From assembly GCF_947623445.1 (NCBI RefSeq), contig NC_135244.1, positions 15,934,860 through 15,998,859 on the forward strand: a stretch of 64,000 bases of DNA, in the 5' to 3' direction. This stretch comes from Clavelina lepadiformis. Its lineage: Eukaryota > Chordata > Ascidiacea > Aplousobranchia > Clavelinidae. The notes under the pieces are model-generated. The model saw only the letters and a list, made by a program, of their open reading frames with translations, was not told where the DNA came from and made no database searches. The translations under genes were made by a program, and so were the position numbers. Shown piece by piece: positions 24,191 to 37,266 of this stretch; the stretch's first letter is position 1; each line of letters starts with the position of its first letter.

Positions 24191-26327
24191 AAATATAATC
24201 CCATTACTATTGGTCTGCTAGGATTGTAATCGGTCATAAATAGAGTTGGAAAGAATAACCAAGTTTTGAAGCAAATCGAAGTAATTTTACCTAGAGTCCT
24301 AGATCACATTTCAAAGCATTATCACAAAACAAAATGTTCAATGCATAATGCAATGATAGATATGCTGTTTGTAAATTTCTAGCTACTTCGAGAAACTTCA
24401 TCAAAGAATCTTATCCAAACATAAATACAGTGAGGCAAATTTACGCAGCGATGCTACTGGTCAACACTAAAATGAGGAAACCTTTTTTGATTTTTTGGAG
24501 GGTATCTTTACTTAATTTACCTGTTAAATTATTATCTGAATGTCTTTTTGCATGCTGTTAGAACACTCTAACCTTTGTCGGCCGGAAGGGTTTAGAATTA
24601 TAACAGAAATAGTTTACAAGAAAAGATTTTTCTTATAGATGCTCTACACTTTCTCAATAATAAGATTAACGAATTACACAAGCAATACTACCGCTCATAA
24701 AATTTCTACGGGGTTGCAATCACCATATCTGGCTAAGACAACTCATCTGTTGGTTTAGTTTATTCACTTGACTAACTCTGCTCACTGAAAGAAGTACGAG
24801 CATGTGGAGCGTGAAAGTGATGAGAGTTAAAGACAATGGGTGATGCATATAGCTAAAGCTTACATAAGGAGACATGGACAAATAAAACAATGTTTATGTT
24901 AAGAAGCAGGCATTTCCAAAAGAACACTTCTTATCACAATAGATGCTGGAAAGCAACCTGGGAACATACTAAAAGGAGTGTTCGCACGAAGTTATTCAGA
25001 GCAAGTTTTGAAATATAAATCCACAATTTAAGTCTTTAACAAAAAACAAATTCATAAACTTCAATCAACAACCGAAAAACACTTTTGCAAGAAAGGATAA
25101 ACTGGTATTAGAAAATACCACCCAGACCGCTGCAAAACACATATACATTGTGCAACATAAAGTTAAACAAAATTCTGACTAAATGGCGTTTTGCAACAAC
25201 ATCTCATGGTAAAGGAAATGTTGAAGGTTTGAGTGCAACCTGTAAGAGACGAATACGAGAAAAATTCAAGCTCACCAAATAAATCTTTCTAGGTCAAACA
25301 TCAACATAGAATGAATTTCTATAACCTAATATCAACACGGCTCATTTAATGATCAGAAAACAAAATTAGGGACTCGTGGGGGGCGCTAAATACGAACGAA
25401 CGGTGTAAAGAAAATGGTTCCCGATGCAAACTGGATAGACTGTAGAAAAAATTTTAATAAGGCTTACACATTGTTTCAAGAAAAAAAACATATCTTTAAA
25501 ATTACAAAACTATGCTCAGTATGCAGATAAAACATGATGTCAGAGATGTGTTGTAGTGCTCAGGAATGATAATTAATTAATCAACAGTGGTCATCAACAA
25601 ATTTGAGAAACATTCCTAAAATGGTGTTATATGAAAATATAAATTATTAGAGAATAGTAAATATCTCCTCTAAGTGTGAAAAAAAACAAACCTTAATCCA
25701 ATACATTCGAAAACACACACTACAGTCAGAAAACAAAAGATTTTTGTGACACATCCCGCATGAAATTAGTATTAATCCACAATTATACTATGTGTGCTAC
25801 TACAGCTATATAACTAAGTACACTACTGCATGTGACAACTGTACTATATGCAGTAGATTGAAAATTGTAATATTTTATAGACTACCCGGCATGTCCTCAT
25901 ACGAATGCGTGATATGAATTCGGATTAGGGATGAAACAACATCTGTTCAATCCATAGGCGCCGAAGTTTACAAAATGTAGGGCGGAAAAGTTAATGGGTT
26001 CATATGTTTGGGAATTCCCCGTGTCAAGGATTGTTGTAAAAACACAAAATAAGATAAAATGTACTTCTAATCAACGTTATTTGCGACAACAGCCATGCTA
26101 CAAGTTTTTGCTTTTTATAAAAATTCTAGACTTGCTGGTTATGCTAACCTAACACTTATAGCTCAATTGTATTTATCGTCCGTGATTTTCTGCACCTGTT
26201 CTAGTTTTGCTCTCCCCATTCTCTTTAAACTCTTCGCATGCGTCGTCCCAAGGTTATTTTTGGTCATTATGTTTGTCTGTACAGACGTAACACCAGAGAT
26301 GGGAAAACACTTCCAACAAAAGCATAT

Positions 26328-27132
26328 CAGTCGAATCCGGTTAATTGCATAGTCAATTTGCCAAGCCTTTTTATGCGATTAAACGAATTATGCGTTTATG
26401 CAATAGTGCAAATTCCACTTATTTTCTTACTTGACGTGCGACGCTGGTCACGTGTAAAGACGTCAACACGTAAAACACTAACGTTTATTGTGTATAGCGA
26501 TCATTCATTCATTCAAGCACGCAAAAGATGAAAACATGCTTTCTTGCATTTGTGTTTTTAAGCGCACAAATGTGGCCATGTCCGCCCCTTCAAACTGTAG
26601 TCGTTGGCGAATTGTATGAAGTACATGCAGAACTTCTTTATTTTTTGGTGTTGTCACAACGATTGCGTCAGCAGAGCTTTCTTTATTGTTGTCGTCTTTT
26701 TCAACTTGTTTGTTTCGTAAAACTTCTTCACATATTACGACATCATCTTAACGCAACGCTTAAATGAAACTAAAACAGTGCGAATGTTAATGTGAGCGTA
26801 TTGACAGCCACGTGTTAATGCTTAAATTGAGCATTGTTGGTTTCATTGTTTCGTAACAAAGCGCAGTACAAGTCACAAAGCTTACGCATTGCGTGTGCGC
26901 TCCCAGTGCGCGTTGTTTTCAATTTTATCTTTTAAAAACTTTTGAATAATTAATCGAATAAATTATCTTCATTTTTATTCAATTAAGCGGATTATGCAAT
27001 AAACCGTTATGCGATAAACCAAAGTATTGTCTTTACAAATGATAGACTACGCCTACGGTTTGGGACTTGTGCCCTTTATGCGATAAAACGAATTATGTGA
27101 TTATCCAGAATGCAATTAACCGGATTTGACTG
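26328..27132 (-). mobile_element. nested pogo/Tigger-like element
   Basis: The ends are CAGTCGAATCCGGTTAATTG and, in reverse complement, CAGTCAAATCCGGTTAATTG, followed on the right by TA. Such termini with TA targets fit the pogo/Tigger branch of Tc1/mariner. It lies wholly inside the hAT-like element and carries the 3' end of a transposase gene on the minus strand. Most of the transposase is deleted. Confidence 0.7.
26505..26747 (-). pseudogene. C-terminal tail of a Tigger-like transposase
   Basis: Read on the minus strand this is open for about 80 codons to a TGA at 26505-26507. It begins DDVVICEEVLRNKQVEKDDN and includes TPKNKEVLHVLHTIRQRL. An acidic linker followed by a short helix of this kind ends many pogo/Tigger (jerky/CENP-B-like) transposases. 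The DNA-binding and DDE domains are absent. The assignment rests on pattern and on the flanking termini. Confidence 0.5.
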
Positions 27133-28690
27133 TATAACCTTTTGAACATAAAATCGCTATTATTTGTTAGAAAAATCCAGGGCGGAAAAATCCACCCTGT
27201 CCACCCAAGTTCGGCGCCCGTGGTTCAATCCCTCGAAACATCACTGTACGTATTGAACTGAAGCTACAGTAAACAAATATAAAATTTCTAAGAATGATTT
27301 CACAAAAGCTCGACATTTGCAAACGTGTTGATTCCAGGTCTAATTAATGGAGGAGACACAAACTGTTTCTCTACCACCAAGAAGCTCTTCCATCATTTTA
27401 CCGGCGACTAGACAATAATTCACCTCCAGCAGACCAGGGGTTAGCAGTGGCCTTGAATAAGTTGCCGAATGTTGCAGTCACGGAAGCCTTATCTAGCTTT
27501 GCTAATTATTTGTACGATGAAATTGCATCGGTTTCTGACTTGGTGGAGGACGCAATATCTGTTGCAACTTATGACCTTTTGCCGACATTAGCTCCGTCGA
27601 TAAGTTCGCTACATGTCTTCCCATCGGTTGCTGAGCATCCGGTGGAGGTTAAGGGTTGAAAGCCTGCAGATTTCGGCCCTTTTATCCCAAACGTCAATCT
27701 AAGATTGGCAAAGAGTTTCGACGGTCTTTCTCGGCAATCTGTGTTGGGAGAGTTCGCTCATTCCTCGTCACGTTCTAAATCCCTTTCGGATATTGCCTAT
27801 ATGAGTGGCGTTTGTTTGCAACCACTGCAAGCAAGCACCGCTGTATACGTTGACGTTTGGGAGGAAGAACGTACCGAGTCAATGAGTGGTGTGGACACTC
27901 CCAACGCACGTCATCAAGAGAGTGACTCGACGCTCTTGGATATTGCTGGCGGATCCACCAATTCACCACTGACCGAGGTGACTGGCTACACCCAGGTGAA
28001 GGACCTGATCCGTCTTCCAGTGACCAGTCTTAAACCGGCCTCGCCCAATCATGGGACAAATGAATTAAGCCTATTTATCTGTTGCGGCTTCTGACCTTTT
28101 GCCGACAGTAGTTCTGTCGATCAGTTCGCTACATGTCTCACTGTAGGTTGCTGGCATCTGGTGGAGGTGAAGTGCCCAGTGCCTGCATTATGTGGCCCTT
28201 TCATCCAAAACGCAAATCTATTGACAAAGAAGATCGATATTTTACTCTGCACTCTGGGTTGGAAGAGTTTGCTCGTTCTTCGGCACGTTCTAAATCCCTT
28301 TTCGATATTGCATATATGAGTTGAACTTATTCACTATATAACTCTGAATACAAGCAACACCATGTATGTTTTATATGGATATACCATGTTGACATTGTCA
28401 ACACACATTGTCACGAGAGTGACACGACAATCTTGGATGTTGCTGGAAGATCAACAAATTCGTTGCTGTACAAGGTGACTGGCTGCGCCCATGTAAAAAA
28501 CCCAATCATTGGATAATTGAAACCAGCATCACGCGTGTGGGGACATCTCCATGCTCACGGGCAAGGCGTCAATAAATATGGAAATTAATGATCCAAGGAA
28601 AAGAAAAACAAAATCCTCTTTATTTCATCGTTTGAAGATGAAACTTCGTAAAACTAGAACCAAAGTTGATCCGATGATGGATGTGAAAAG

Positions 28691-31425
28691 CAACTATTCA
28701 TTATAGTGCAGAACTTCGTGCATGGTTGCTAGAGCTGGGCAACTGCTTTGTTTAAAAGAGTGTCTATCCAACAATTCAATGAAAACATAAGCGGTGCTTT
28801 TTTCGTTCTTCTATAACAAAGAAACTTGCTCATTTTACTAAGTCAAATATATTTTCACTTCTGTGCATTTCCGAAAATCAATCGCATTCAGATATTGCAA
28901 AGTTTCGTCGTAGAACTTGTATCTAACTGTAGCTTAATAAATGATATAAAATTTCAAGGAATCCAAGACTGAAAAGTTTTGTTTCAGTTACACCTGCCAC
29001 AAAGAGGAATAGAGTATTAAGAACCTTCTAGAACTGCAATGACCCCTATAATAATAACTGCAACATAAATTTTTATCAGCTAGCAAAATATTGAGAATTA
29101 TCAGCACTAGTAAAATGGCTAAATTATAAAATTAAGACTTTTTTATCTAACTACAGTACTCTTATTTATTTTGTACGTTTGCAGCATTGTTTGTGCAAAA
29201 AAAAGCATTAAGCGAATACACCTTACAAAAGAGTGCACTTATGTTTTCACTCTTAATTTGAAAAAAAATTGTAATGCCATTTGATATCGTACACTTACCT
29301 ACTCCACGACTAGGTCTGGCCCAAGGAGTTTTTTTACATTTAAATATGAATGCGTTGCATATACTTTCAGACTAGTAGTCATACATAGAAATGAGTTGCT
29401 ACAGATAACCTAGCTAGCAATGCCTTCATTTTACATTTTCACATAACGTCACGTTTTCTTCCTGTCATAACATCAGTGATGTCTTGAATATATGAAGTAT
29501 AGCTTACGGTTTGTAAAGGCAGGGTTTTTTATAGAAGTTTTTACAGAGCAATGTAGTCTCTTGACAGAAACAAACAATAAGTTTTACAATAGAAATATTT
29601 TGACATATAAATACATTTATTGGCTACCTGACAAAGGTTAGACTGGGACAGTGGTCGGCAAACCGTGAGCCTTCAAGTAAAATATATTGGGCGGCATGTT
29701 ATATCCAGTAATCAACTTACTGGGCTAAGTAATAGTTTCAGTGTTTTCTCTTAAAACAAAAAACCTCCCATTCACGTAGCTTTAACTCTCACGTCATATT
29801 GAGAAAGCAAGCCTATAAAAATTTATACCACTTATCATTTACTACCACTTATATTAATTGTGACTTGGACAGTTGTTGAATAGTTCACAGTGAGTGTACA
29901 AAAGATATCTAAGATACATTTCATTCAGTGAGCAGATATATACAGATGTTCAAACTTTATATTATCAGTAACGATAATTTCCAATAAATTGTGAAAACTG
30001 AATCTAAATTTAATATTTCACAATTAAGACGTTAAATTTAGGTTAGTCAGAACTGAATGCTATAGTCAGCTAGTGAAATTCCAACCCGCATTCGCTTAAA
30101 CCAATGCACGTTTTAGTTTCAGGGCCACAATACATTTAAACATAAGTGAGGCAAGTGTATTTTCATTTGTTAACTGTCTGTTAATTGCTGGTTGTCTTTC
30201 CAAAACCTGTGGAAAACACTTGGTTAGGTTAAAAGTTAATTGAAAATATATCCTAAAAGCTTCAACAAATAATGTCTGCTGAAAAAAAAAGAAAGGCACA
30301 TTACAGTAATTAGTTAGACCCAAGCTAGTAATATTTATTGCATTAGATTAAGTATTATAAATTTAGCATATGATGTTGGGCTTTCTCAACCACTGGACAA
30401 AGGTTTCTCAACCAGGGGAACAAGCAGAGGTCATATTAGTAAGCTACTGTAGTAGTAGGGGGAAGGCGAGGCAAAGTGGGTCACTTCAAGTTTCTCATTT
30501 TTTGGGTTCGTTGTGGAAAATTAGCAACGTGAAGGCTACTGCACACGCACAAGTGGAGTAAGAAGCATTTTGAAATCAACAATCTACATTTTTTATTGAT
30601 GAGCAGGGGGCTACAAACTATGAAATGGTGACAACAACTAGCTTAAACTGATGCAAATATACAGTACAACTTCCATACAACGGATGCGTATATAACGGTT
30701 AACCGTATACTATAGGCCTATATCGAATAAAAATTTTAGTCCACATGGTTTCCTATTCTTTTTAGTGGATTTCAACTTGCTTATAACGGATACATTCTCT
30801 AGTAGTCTAGTCCCTTTGAGAAAAAACAATACCAAATAGCTCGGATTTAATCATACATTCATCAAATGCAACGAAAGTGATTGTTGACAGTACAATTGCT
30901 CTTATCACAGAAGCAAACGTGCCTTATTCTGACCCACTTGATTAAGCAGTATGCCAAGAATTTTATTTTCTCAGAGAAACAGTACACAGAAAAAATAGAG
31001 TACAGTAGGCTAGGCTATGTTGTTTCTGAGATGAAAATGTCTTGTAATTAACGCTGGAGTGTGAGATGCAATACATAGGCTAGTCTAGCTGGTTACGCAA
31101 TCAGTAATTAAATTCGGTATCCGGCGGCTGGGGAATTTTCAACATCAAATAACATGACAAATGACTTCAAATAGCTACAACAGAATTTTCACAAAATCCG
31201 ATTTTATTTAGAACTTGCTACAACTCTCAAATCTAGACTCTCACCTCTCAGGATTTCATGACTAACTTACAACGAAAATATAAATTTCAAACAACATCCA
31301 ATCACATACTGTTTAAACGACAAACTAATGGAGAACAAATAAAATCGATAAAAATTTCAAAAGTTTGAAGGGGTTCAAAATATTGGACACTACAAGAGCA
31401 ATGAGATTGCTGTGAGCTCTTTTCA
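28691..31425. other. non-coding remainder of L2
   Basis: No gene is visible. Near 29649 CAGTGGTCGGCAAACCG resembles a hAT MITE end without a partner. A pogo-like end fragment lies at about 30659-30825. The rest is AT-rich and shared with L3. Confidence 0.45.
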
Positions 31426-32361
31426 GGTGTTCAGCATTTACAAACGAGTCACAATTGAGACACAAACAACGAGTTACCTACAAATGCTAAGTGACCATGG
31501 GTATGGTTTCTGTTGTTAAATATAGGTTCCTTAGGGCAGGAGAATGGTTATACAAAAAGTTGAATTTGGTTAATTAGGGTTTAATTAAAGTTGTTCGGTA
31601 TGGAGTATATTCAGTGAGTAGAACAGCGTAAACATCATTGACTAGCAGCAAAGGAACGGCTACCTTCTTGCTTGGCGCAGGCAACAACTTAGATCAAAAG
31701 TATGGAATTTACGGAGTTGTAGAAATTGTGGCACCTGCAGAATCAAAATGTGCACACTCTACTGTTTTCATTTTACACCGTTATATAGTAAAAAAATAAG
31801 GCAAACATGTTGCTGAATGCCTAGTTGGTACACAATTCGTGTTCTTGCTCTCACAATTTCAGTAACAAACTGTCATAATTAATATAATATCGTAGAATCA
31901 ACAAGGAATGTATGATGTTTGTATATCCACAATTTAATATTCTTTATATATCTCATCTTTTTTACCTTGACGAAAAATTGTACGTAAAAGCACAAATGTT
32001 GACGTACACTGCAACCTCAATTCTTTGTTTGTTTATTTTAAATTAGCATTCAAAAAACCAACTTCACCCGGTTTGTTCATTATAAATTAGTAAAATAACA
32101 GCAACGTGAAGCAAATTTGACACTATATGATGACGACTCTGCTCATTGTTGTCAGCTTAAAAACAAAGCGTTTATATCGAATCCGCCATAACATGGTTCT
32201 GACGTGCTTAGTCTTGCATTTTGTATTGTTTATTTTGCGCCATTATCTTTGCGGAGCAGAAATCATGCGTATAATTAGTGTTAAGCAGTCGTTTTTTATT
32301 CCCTACATAAAATTATAGTCTTACTGCAGTCCAAAACCTGAAAAAATTTTAACCTACCACG
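31426..32361. other. linker of unit 2, partly non-homologous to units 1 and 3
   Basis: Bases 31426-31590 match units 1 and 3. From about 31590 to 32361 the sequence is unlike either, where units 1 and 3 carry hAT MITE remnants. The 63-codon frame at 32127 is too short and featureless to call. Confidence 0.45.
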
Positions 32362-34190
32362 ATTTTTAAGAGACTTCTGTATGCTGGTGATTCCACTTCG
32401 ATGGCAGCAATTGTCTTAAAAACCTTATAAGATTTTTCCCTCTACACAATGTTTTCAAAGCTGATCGTCCCAATATCATAATCACATTATTTAAATGTTT
32501 TGTGTAGACTTGTTTTGAAACTTAACCAAAAGAGCACGTTTCTGCTTAAAATCATAAAAAGAAATTAATAATAATTATTTTGTAAATCGTAATGTGAGTC
32601 TACGTGAATGTACTACAGTTAGAATACAATTGCTTTACGACATGTGTCTTGACCTAGTCTAGTCACTACATAAAGTATTACGCAATTTCTATGAAGCACG
32701 TATCTGAAATCGAAGCTCAGATTTCATTCAAAAAACTCAGCTTCATAAGGAGGCGCAAGAAATAACAAACTTTCTATAAGTTATGAAGAAACGCGTTTTT
32801 ACAACCAAGCTGCAAAGTCAATTGCTGTCGGTTGTCAAATGTTTGGTTTCCATAAAGCAATAGGCTACATCCCTCCCATTGATGAAAGTTATATGACTAT
32901 ATGCAAATAAATTGTTGTTCTGTGGAATATTTTTTGATTTTGCAATAGGGTGGGGCGCGAGTATTTTGGCATCGTCAAATGGAGGCGCGTCTCTAAACGT
33001 TTAAGAACCTCTGTTAAAGCTCTCAGGACTTTGCTACTTTTCCCCGATCATTGATGTTGTGAGTGGATTTCTCGTCTTACCGTCCCATGACAGCTTACTT
33101 TTCGCTCCCTACAGTCAAGGATCACTAGTGAACGGTATGAACAACAACAGAAAAACTAACCAGTACATTTGTATAACAATTTTGACATCTCAAAACGTTT
33201 GATGAAAAATTTCATTTTTAACTCATAATTGTTTTTCTATTTAATAACAAACAAATACGATGACTATGGTCTGTCGTCACAAAGCAAAGTTCAGTGTGAA
33301 ACTAGCAAGAAAAAAAGATGTTATACTCTGGTTATTCCTACTGTCTGTTGGAAGTCAAAAGGAAAACTCTGTGGAATTTCATTTCGTCCACTAAGGTAAG
33401 GCATATATAATAATATTTTAAGGTTATAATGCGTTTGTTCTGATCAATATAGGTGGTATTATCAAATAATTTAATGCATACCTAGTAAGGATACAAACAA
33501 GACATGGAAAAGTTGGTAGTCCTACCGTCCCAGTAGCTATGCATAGCATGGTAGGGTAGTAACTTGCCGTTACACTGTATTATAATAATGGTAACCGTTA
33601 CAATGCTGTATTCTGATGATAACCATAGCTGTTACAATCCATGTTAAATTCTAGTTTACTTACTTTCCTTTGCGAATTTTCATTATCAGTATAACCTTAA
33701 TTGCTAGTCATGTACGCCTAAACCTTGATCTCGTTCATTGGAAAAATTCTTGTCATTAGGGTTTATTTGCGTTGTCTATTGAGTCACACTTGCATCAATA
33801 AACGCGAAATAAAACGAAACTTTATGTCGTATGTTGCACATACCAACCAAGATCCGTGATTAACTTCATATGATAATGATTATATCATACCATTGTTGTT
33901 ATAGTATGGTATTATTATTACTTTAGCAGTTACTGGTATAACATTTACTGCATAACCTGTGGCTTACAAACTAGTTACCGGTCAACGTGTTGATTTCGAT
34001 TTCAGATTACATTTTCGATAACGGTTTGAAGTTTTATTTGCTGTTACTATTGATAGTCAGGTAAGCATATTCCGTCTTACAGGTGATTATCGTCTTACCG
34101 GTGTAGCCTACACTTTTAATAAATTCCGTCCTTGCAATACCTTCACAACAATCAACAAAATACAAACCGTTTTCCATCTCAGGTTTAATT

Positions 34191-36907
34191 ATGGTGACTT
34201 GTGGAAGCAAATCTGCTATTTTACCTGTTTCATTGCCAACTGAATCGAAGCCATTTGTTCGGAGGAACGGTTGGCATGCGCCTCGACACCATTATCAGGT
34301 AACAGTACTCTGACTTTTCAGATTTTGTTACAAATTTACGGCTAATTTTGCACGGGAAATTTTTTTATAAAAAGCTATACAAAGCGCGTTTAATAAAACT
34401 TCTGTTGTACTTGTGTGTGAATTGTAAATTACTGCAAGTACATGTGGCCAAACTTACATAGTAAACTTTTGACGGTAACTACTCGGTAAGTTTTTGGAGG
34501 CTCGAAACCCAACGTTTTACATAAAACTGAGTGCGCTCGAGTAGAGTAAGTTAAGCATAACTTGAAATAAAACTGATAGTTTAGCGTACCATTGAATATG
34601 AATTTTGTAAGACCGAGATTTTGAAAACCTTGGTACCGGTAACTGGTTTGTTTACAGGTCATCGCCTGGTTTATCATAATCCTTTTCGCTGGAATATTTT
34701 TTGGTATCGAAGTGCCAGCTATGCCTAGTGTCTGGCAACTGCTAGCGTACGCTGTAAGTATAGATATAGTAACCAAACATTTCTGGTAGTTATATAAACA
34801 AAACCACAAAGTTTAGTTTAATCGATTTCACCCGCAGATTATTTCACCGCTGTACCTGGCCTTGGTCACAATAATAATCATTGCCACCACAAGTGATCCG
34901 GCAGATGACCATGTTATTGGACACATATATCAGCCCTTAAGAATATTTAGGAAATTCGACCGCTCTGCAAGACCACATGTAATCGTGGATCATATTTGCT
35001 GGCTGTGCGAAGTGCCCGTGTAAGTGAAACGTTATTGTCTTAGATTGATTTCCATAATTTATACAATTTGTACAACCTTTCTCAACGATCGTGCAACAAT
35101 TTCCTAACAAGATCAACAATTTTTAGTGGAAACAAAAGCAAGCATTGCGGCTCTTGTAACAAGTGTGTTGAAAACTTTGATCACCACTGCCGATGGTTGA
35201 ATAACTGTGTTGGAGGAAAAAACTATCGGTGAAGTTAATTATGACTAATTTCGGATACTTACGATGCTTTTCTCGTAATATTCGACTGTTTTGCGCCAGT
35301 GCTAACACCTTTGTGTTTTTTTTAGTTACTTCATCGGTGTAGTCGTTTGTGCGCTATGCGGCCTTAGTGCGATGGGCGTTTTCTCAAGTTTTGTGTTTGT
35401 GAACGCCATCAACTTCGAACACCTGAATCCTAGTAGGTGTTAAAACAGTTTCATTTTCATTCATGCAACGCATGCAATATGGATAGTGCATCGGCACATT
35501 CACCCACGAATGGGGGAAATGTTTTCCAAAATTTTCCCTTTTCTGTAGATGTTTGGTGGAAAAACTCATCAGTCCCATGGTTGGTGTTTGAAGTAGTTTT
35601 AGGAATAAAGCTGGTCCTCATGTTGGTCGGCCTGCTCCTATGGGGACACTTGCTATGTAGTCACATACATCTGTGTAAGTGTTTTAAATGAGGTATTTTA
35701 TTACGTGTAGTAGATGTGACAGTCGCGAACTAAATGATACATTTAGTAGCTACAATTGCAACCAAACAGTACCTCACATCTGAAATAGGCTTTTTTAAAG
35801 TTATGCTGTACGTAGTAGATTGCAAGTTGTGTTATATTTTAGACTACATCGGCATGTCCTCATACGAGTACATGATTTGGAAGCGGACGAGGGATGAAAC
35901 CACATCTGTTCAATCCCTCGAAACATCGGGTACATATTGAATTGAAACAATACAAATATAAAATGTCTGAGCGTAATTTTACATAAAATTTACAATTTGC
36001 AAATGTGTTGATTTCAGGTCCAGATGTCCAGCTGGTGGAGGAGACACAAACTGCTTCTCCACCTCCCAGAAGCCCTTCCATCGCTTCTGGGCGACTGGAC
36101 ACTAGTTCACCTCCGGCAGACCAGGGTGTAGCAGTGGCCTTGAATCAGTTGTCGAATGTGGCAATTACGGAGGCATTGTCTAGCTTTGCTAATTATTTAT
36201 ACGATGAAAATGCCTCCGTTTCTGACTTGGTGGAGGACGCAATATTTGTTGCGGCTTCTGACCTTTTGCCGACAGTAGCTCCGTCGATAAGTTCGCTACA
36301 TGTCTCGCCATCGGTTGCTGAGCATCCGGTGGAGGTAAAGGGTTCAGATCCTGCATATTTCGGCCCTTTCATTCCAAACGTCAATCTAAGATTGGCAAAG
36401 AGTTTCGACGATCTTTCTCGGCAATCTGTGTTGGGAGAGTTCGCTCATTCCTCGTCGCGTTCTAAATCCCTTTCGGATATTGCCTATATGAGTGGCGTTT
36501 GTTTGCAACCACTGCAAGCAAGCACCGCTGTATACGTTGACGTTTGGGAGGAAGAACGGACCGAGGTAATGAGTGGTGTGGACACTCCTAACGCACGTCG
36601 TCAAGAGAGTGACTCGACGCTTTCGGATATTGCTGGCGGATCCACCAATTCGCCAATGACCGAGGTGACTGGCTACACCCAGGTGAAGGACCTGATCCGT
36701 CTTCCAGTCACCAGTCTTAAACCGGCCTCGCCCAACCATGGGACAAATGAATTAAGCCAGCACATACATGGGGATGGTCCCAAATATGTTTCCATTAATA
36801 TGGAAGACATAGAAACTAAGAAAAGAAAAACGAAATCTATATTTGATCGTTTAAGGATGACACTTCTTAAAAAAAGAGGCAAAGTTCATCCGATCGCGGA
36901 CGTGTGA
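34191..36907 (+). CDS. ZDHHC1/ZDHHC11-type palmitoyltransferase, copy 2
   Basis: Coding exons are 34191-34298, 34658-34753, 34838-35019, 35127-35228, 35326-35432, 35549-35674, 35843-35929 and 36018-36907. Lengths and phases are the same as in copy 1, and the product is again 565 residues with all zinc-binding cysteines and DHHC (147-150) intact. Changes from copy 1 are few: Leu to Ile near residue 38, and LNQ becomes LNP at the fifth-exon end. The 300-codon C-terminal open frame is identical in protein sequence to that of copy 1, with one silent change noticed. The upstream introns instead share indels with copy 3, including an extra CCTAACAAGATCAACAAT block just before the exon with the DHHC motif. 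No disabling change is seen. Confidence 0.9.
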
Positions 36908-37260
36908 AGCAAGTCTATCGCCAAACTTAGTTTATGATTACACTCTACGTTGTTTCATCGTCTTTTGTGATTAAACTTTTTATGCTGAAAAATCATGTGC
37001 TGTTTTAAACTATAGCCTATGTAGCTTATAACTAGATGGGCACTGGGAGTAAATCTGATTCCCTTTGAAATGATGAAAGTAAGCGGCTTTTACTACAATT
37101 AGTGACTCAGCATATTCGTTAATACCTGCTGTACTATTTGTCCTTGAATACTGCTCATCATCTTTAGGTCTTGCAAGCGGACAATTGTGTTGCATCGGTT
37201 CCCAATTGTCAAGCTGGATTAGCATTTGCTTGATATATTTATAAACTTTTTCTTTAAAAC

Positions 37261-37266
37261 AATAAA
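37261..37266 (+). terminator. poly(A) signal, ZDHHC copy 2
   Basis: AATAAA lies about 354 bases past the stop, in the same context as in copy 1. Confidence 0.4.

Larger units (their letters stand above)
21694..24350. repeat. array module C1 (truncated lectin unit)
   Basis: This aligns closely with 41070-43905 (C2). Relative to C2 it has lost about 2.9 kb on its left edge and the last exon of the lectin gene. Its right edge joins L2 at CAATGATAGATATGCTG (24351). Confidence 0.85.
25953..27222. mobile_element. hAT-like element with nested pogo-like element
   Basis: The ends are CATAGGCGCCGAAGTT and, in reverse complement, CACGGGCGCCGAACTT. They are flanked by 8-bp copies GTTCAATC at 25945-25952 and 27223-27230. 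L1 has the empty site (about 9013-9030, CTGTTCAGTCTCTTG). These termini plus the 8-bp duplication point to hAT. No hAT transposase is present. The inner part from 26328 to 27132 is a separate nested element. Confidence 0.85.
25857..28690 (+). pseudogene. decayed ZDHHC 3'-end copy in L2, interrupted by transposon
   Basis: This is the same remnant as in L1: a broken penultimate exon (25857-25952), then an inserted hAT-like element to 27222, then last-exon sequence with a stop at 27657 and a second partial tail copy (28085-28690). The segment 27705-28070 is open and close to the functional genes. Confidence 0.8.
24351..31425. repeat. array module L2
   Basis: This aligns with L1 from 7397 and with L3 from 43906. 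L2 and L3 share a hAT-like insertion that L1 lacks, and share replacement sequence where L1 has 11175-12028. It holds no intact gene. Confidence 0.85.

Noticed and set aside
26095..26767. Plus-strand frames of 79-97 codons inside the hAT/pogo insertion
   Set aside because: They lie in transposon sequence, and the meaningful frame there is on the minus strand (transposase tail).
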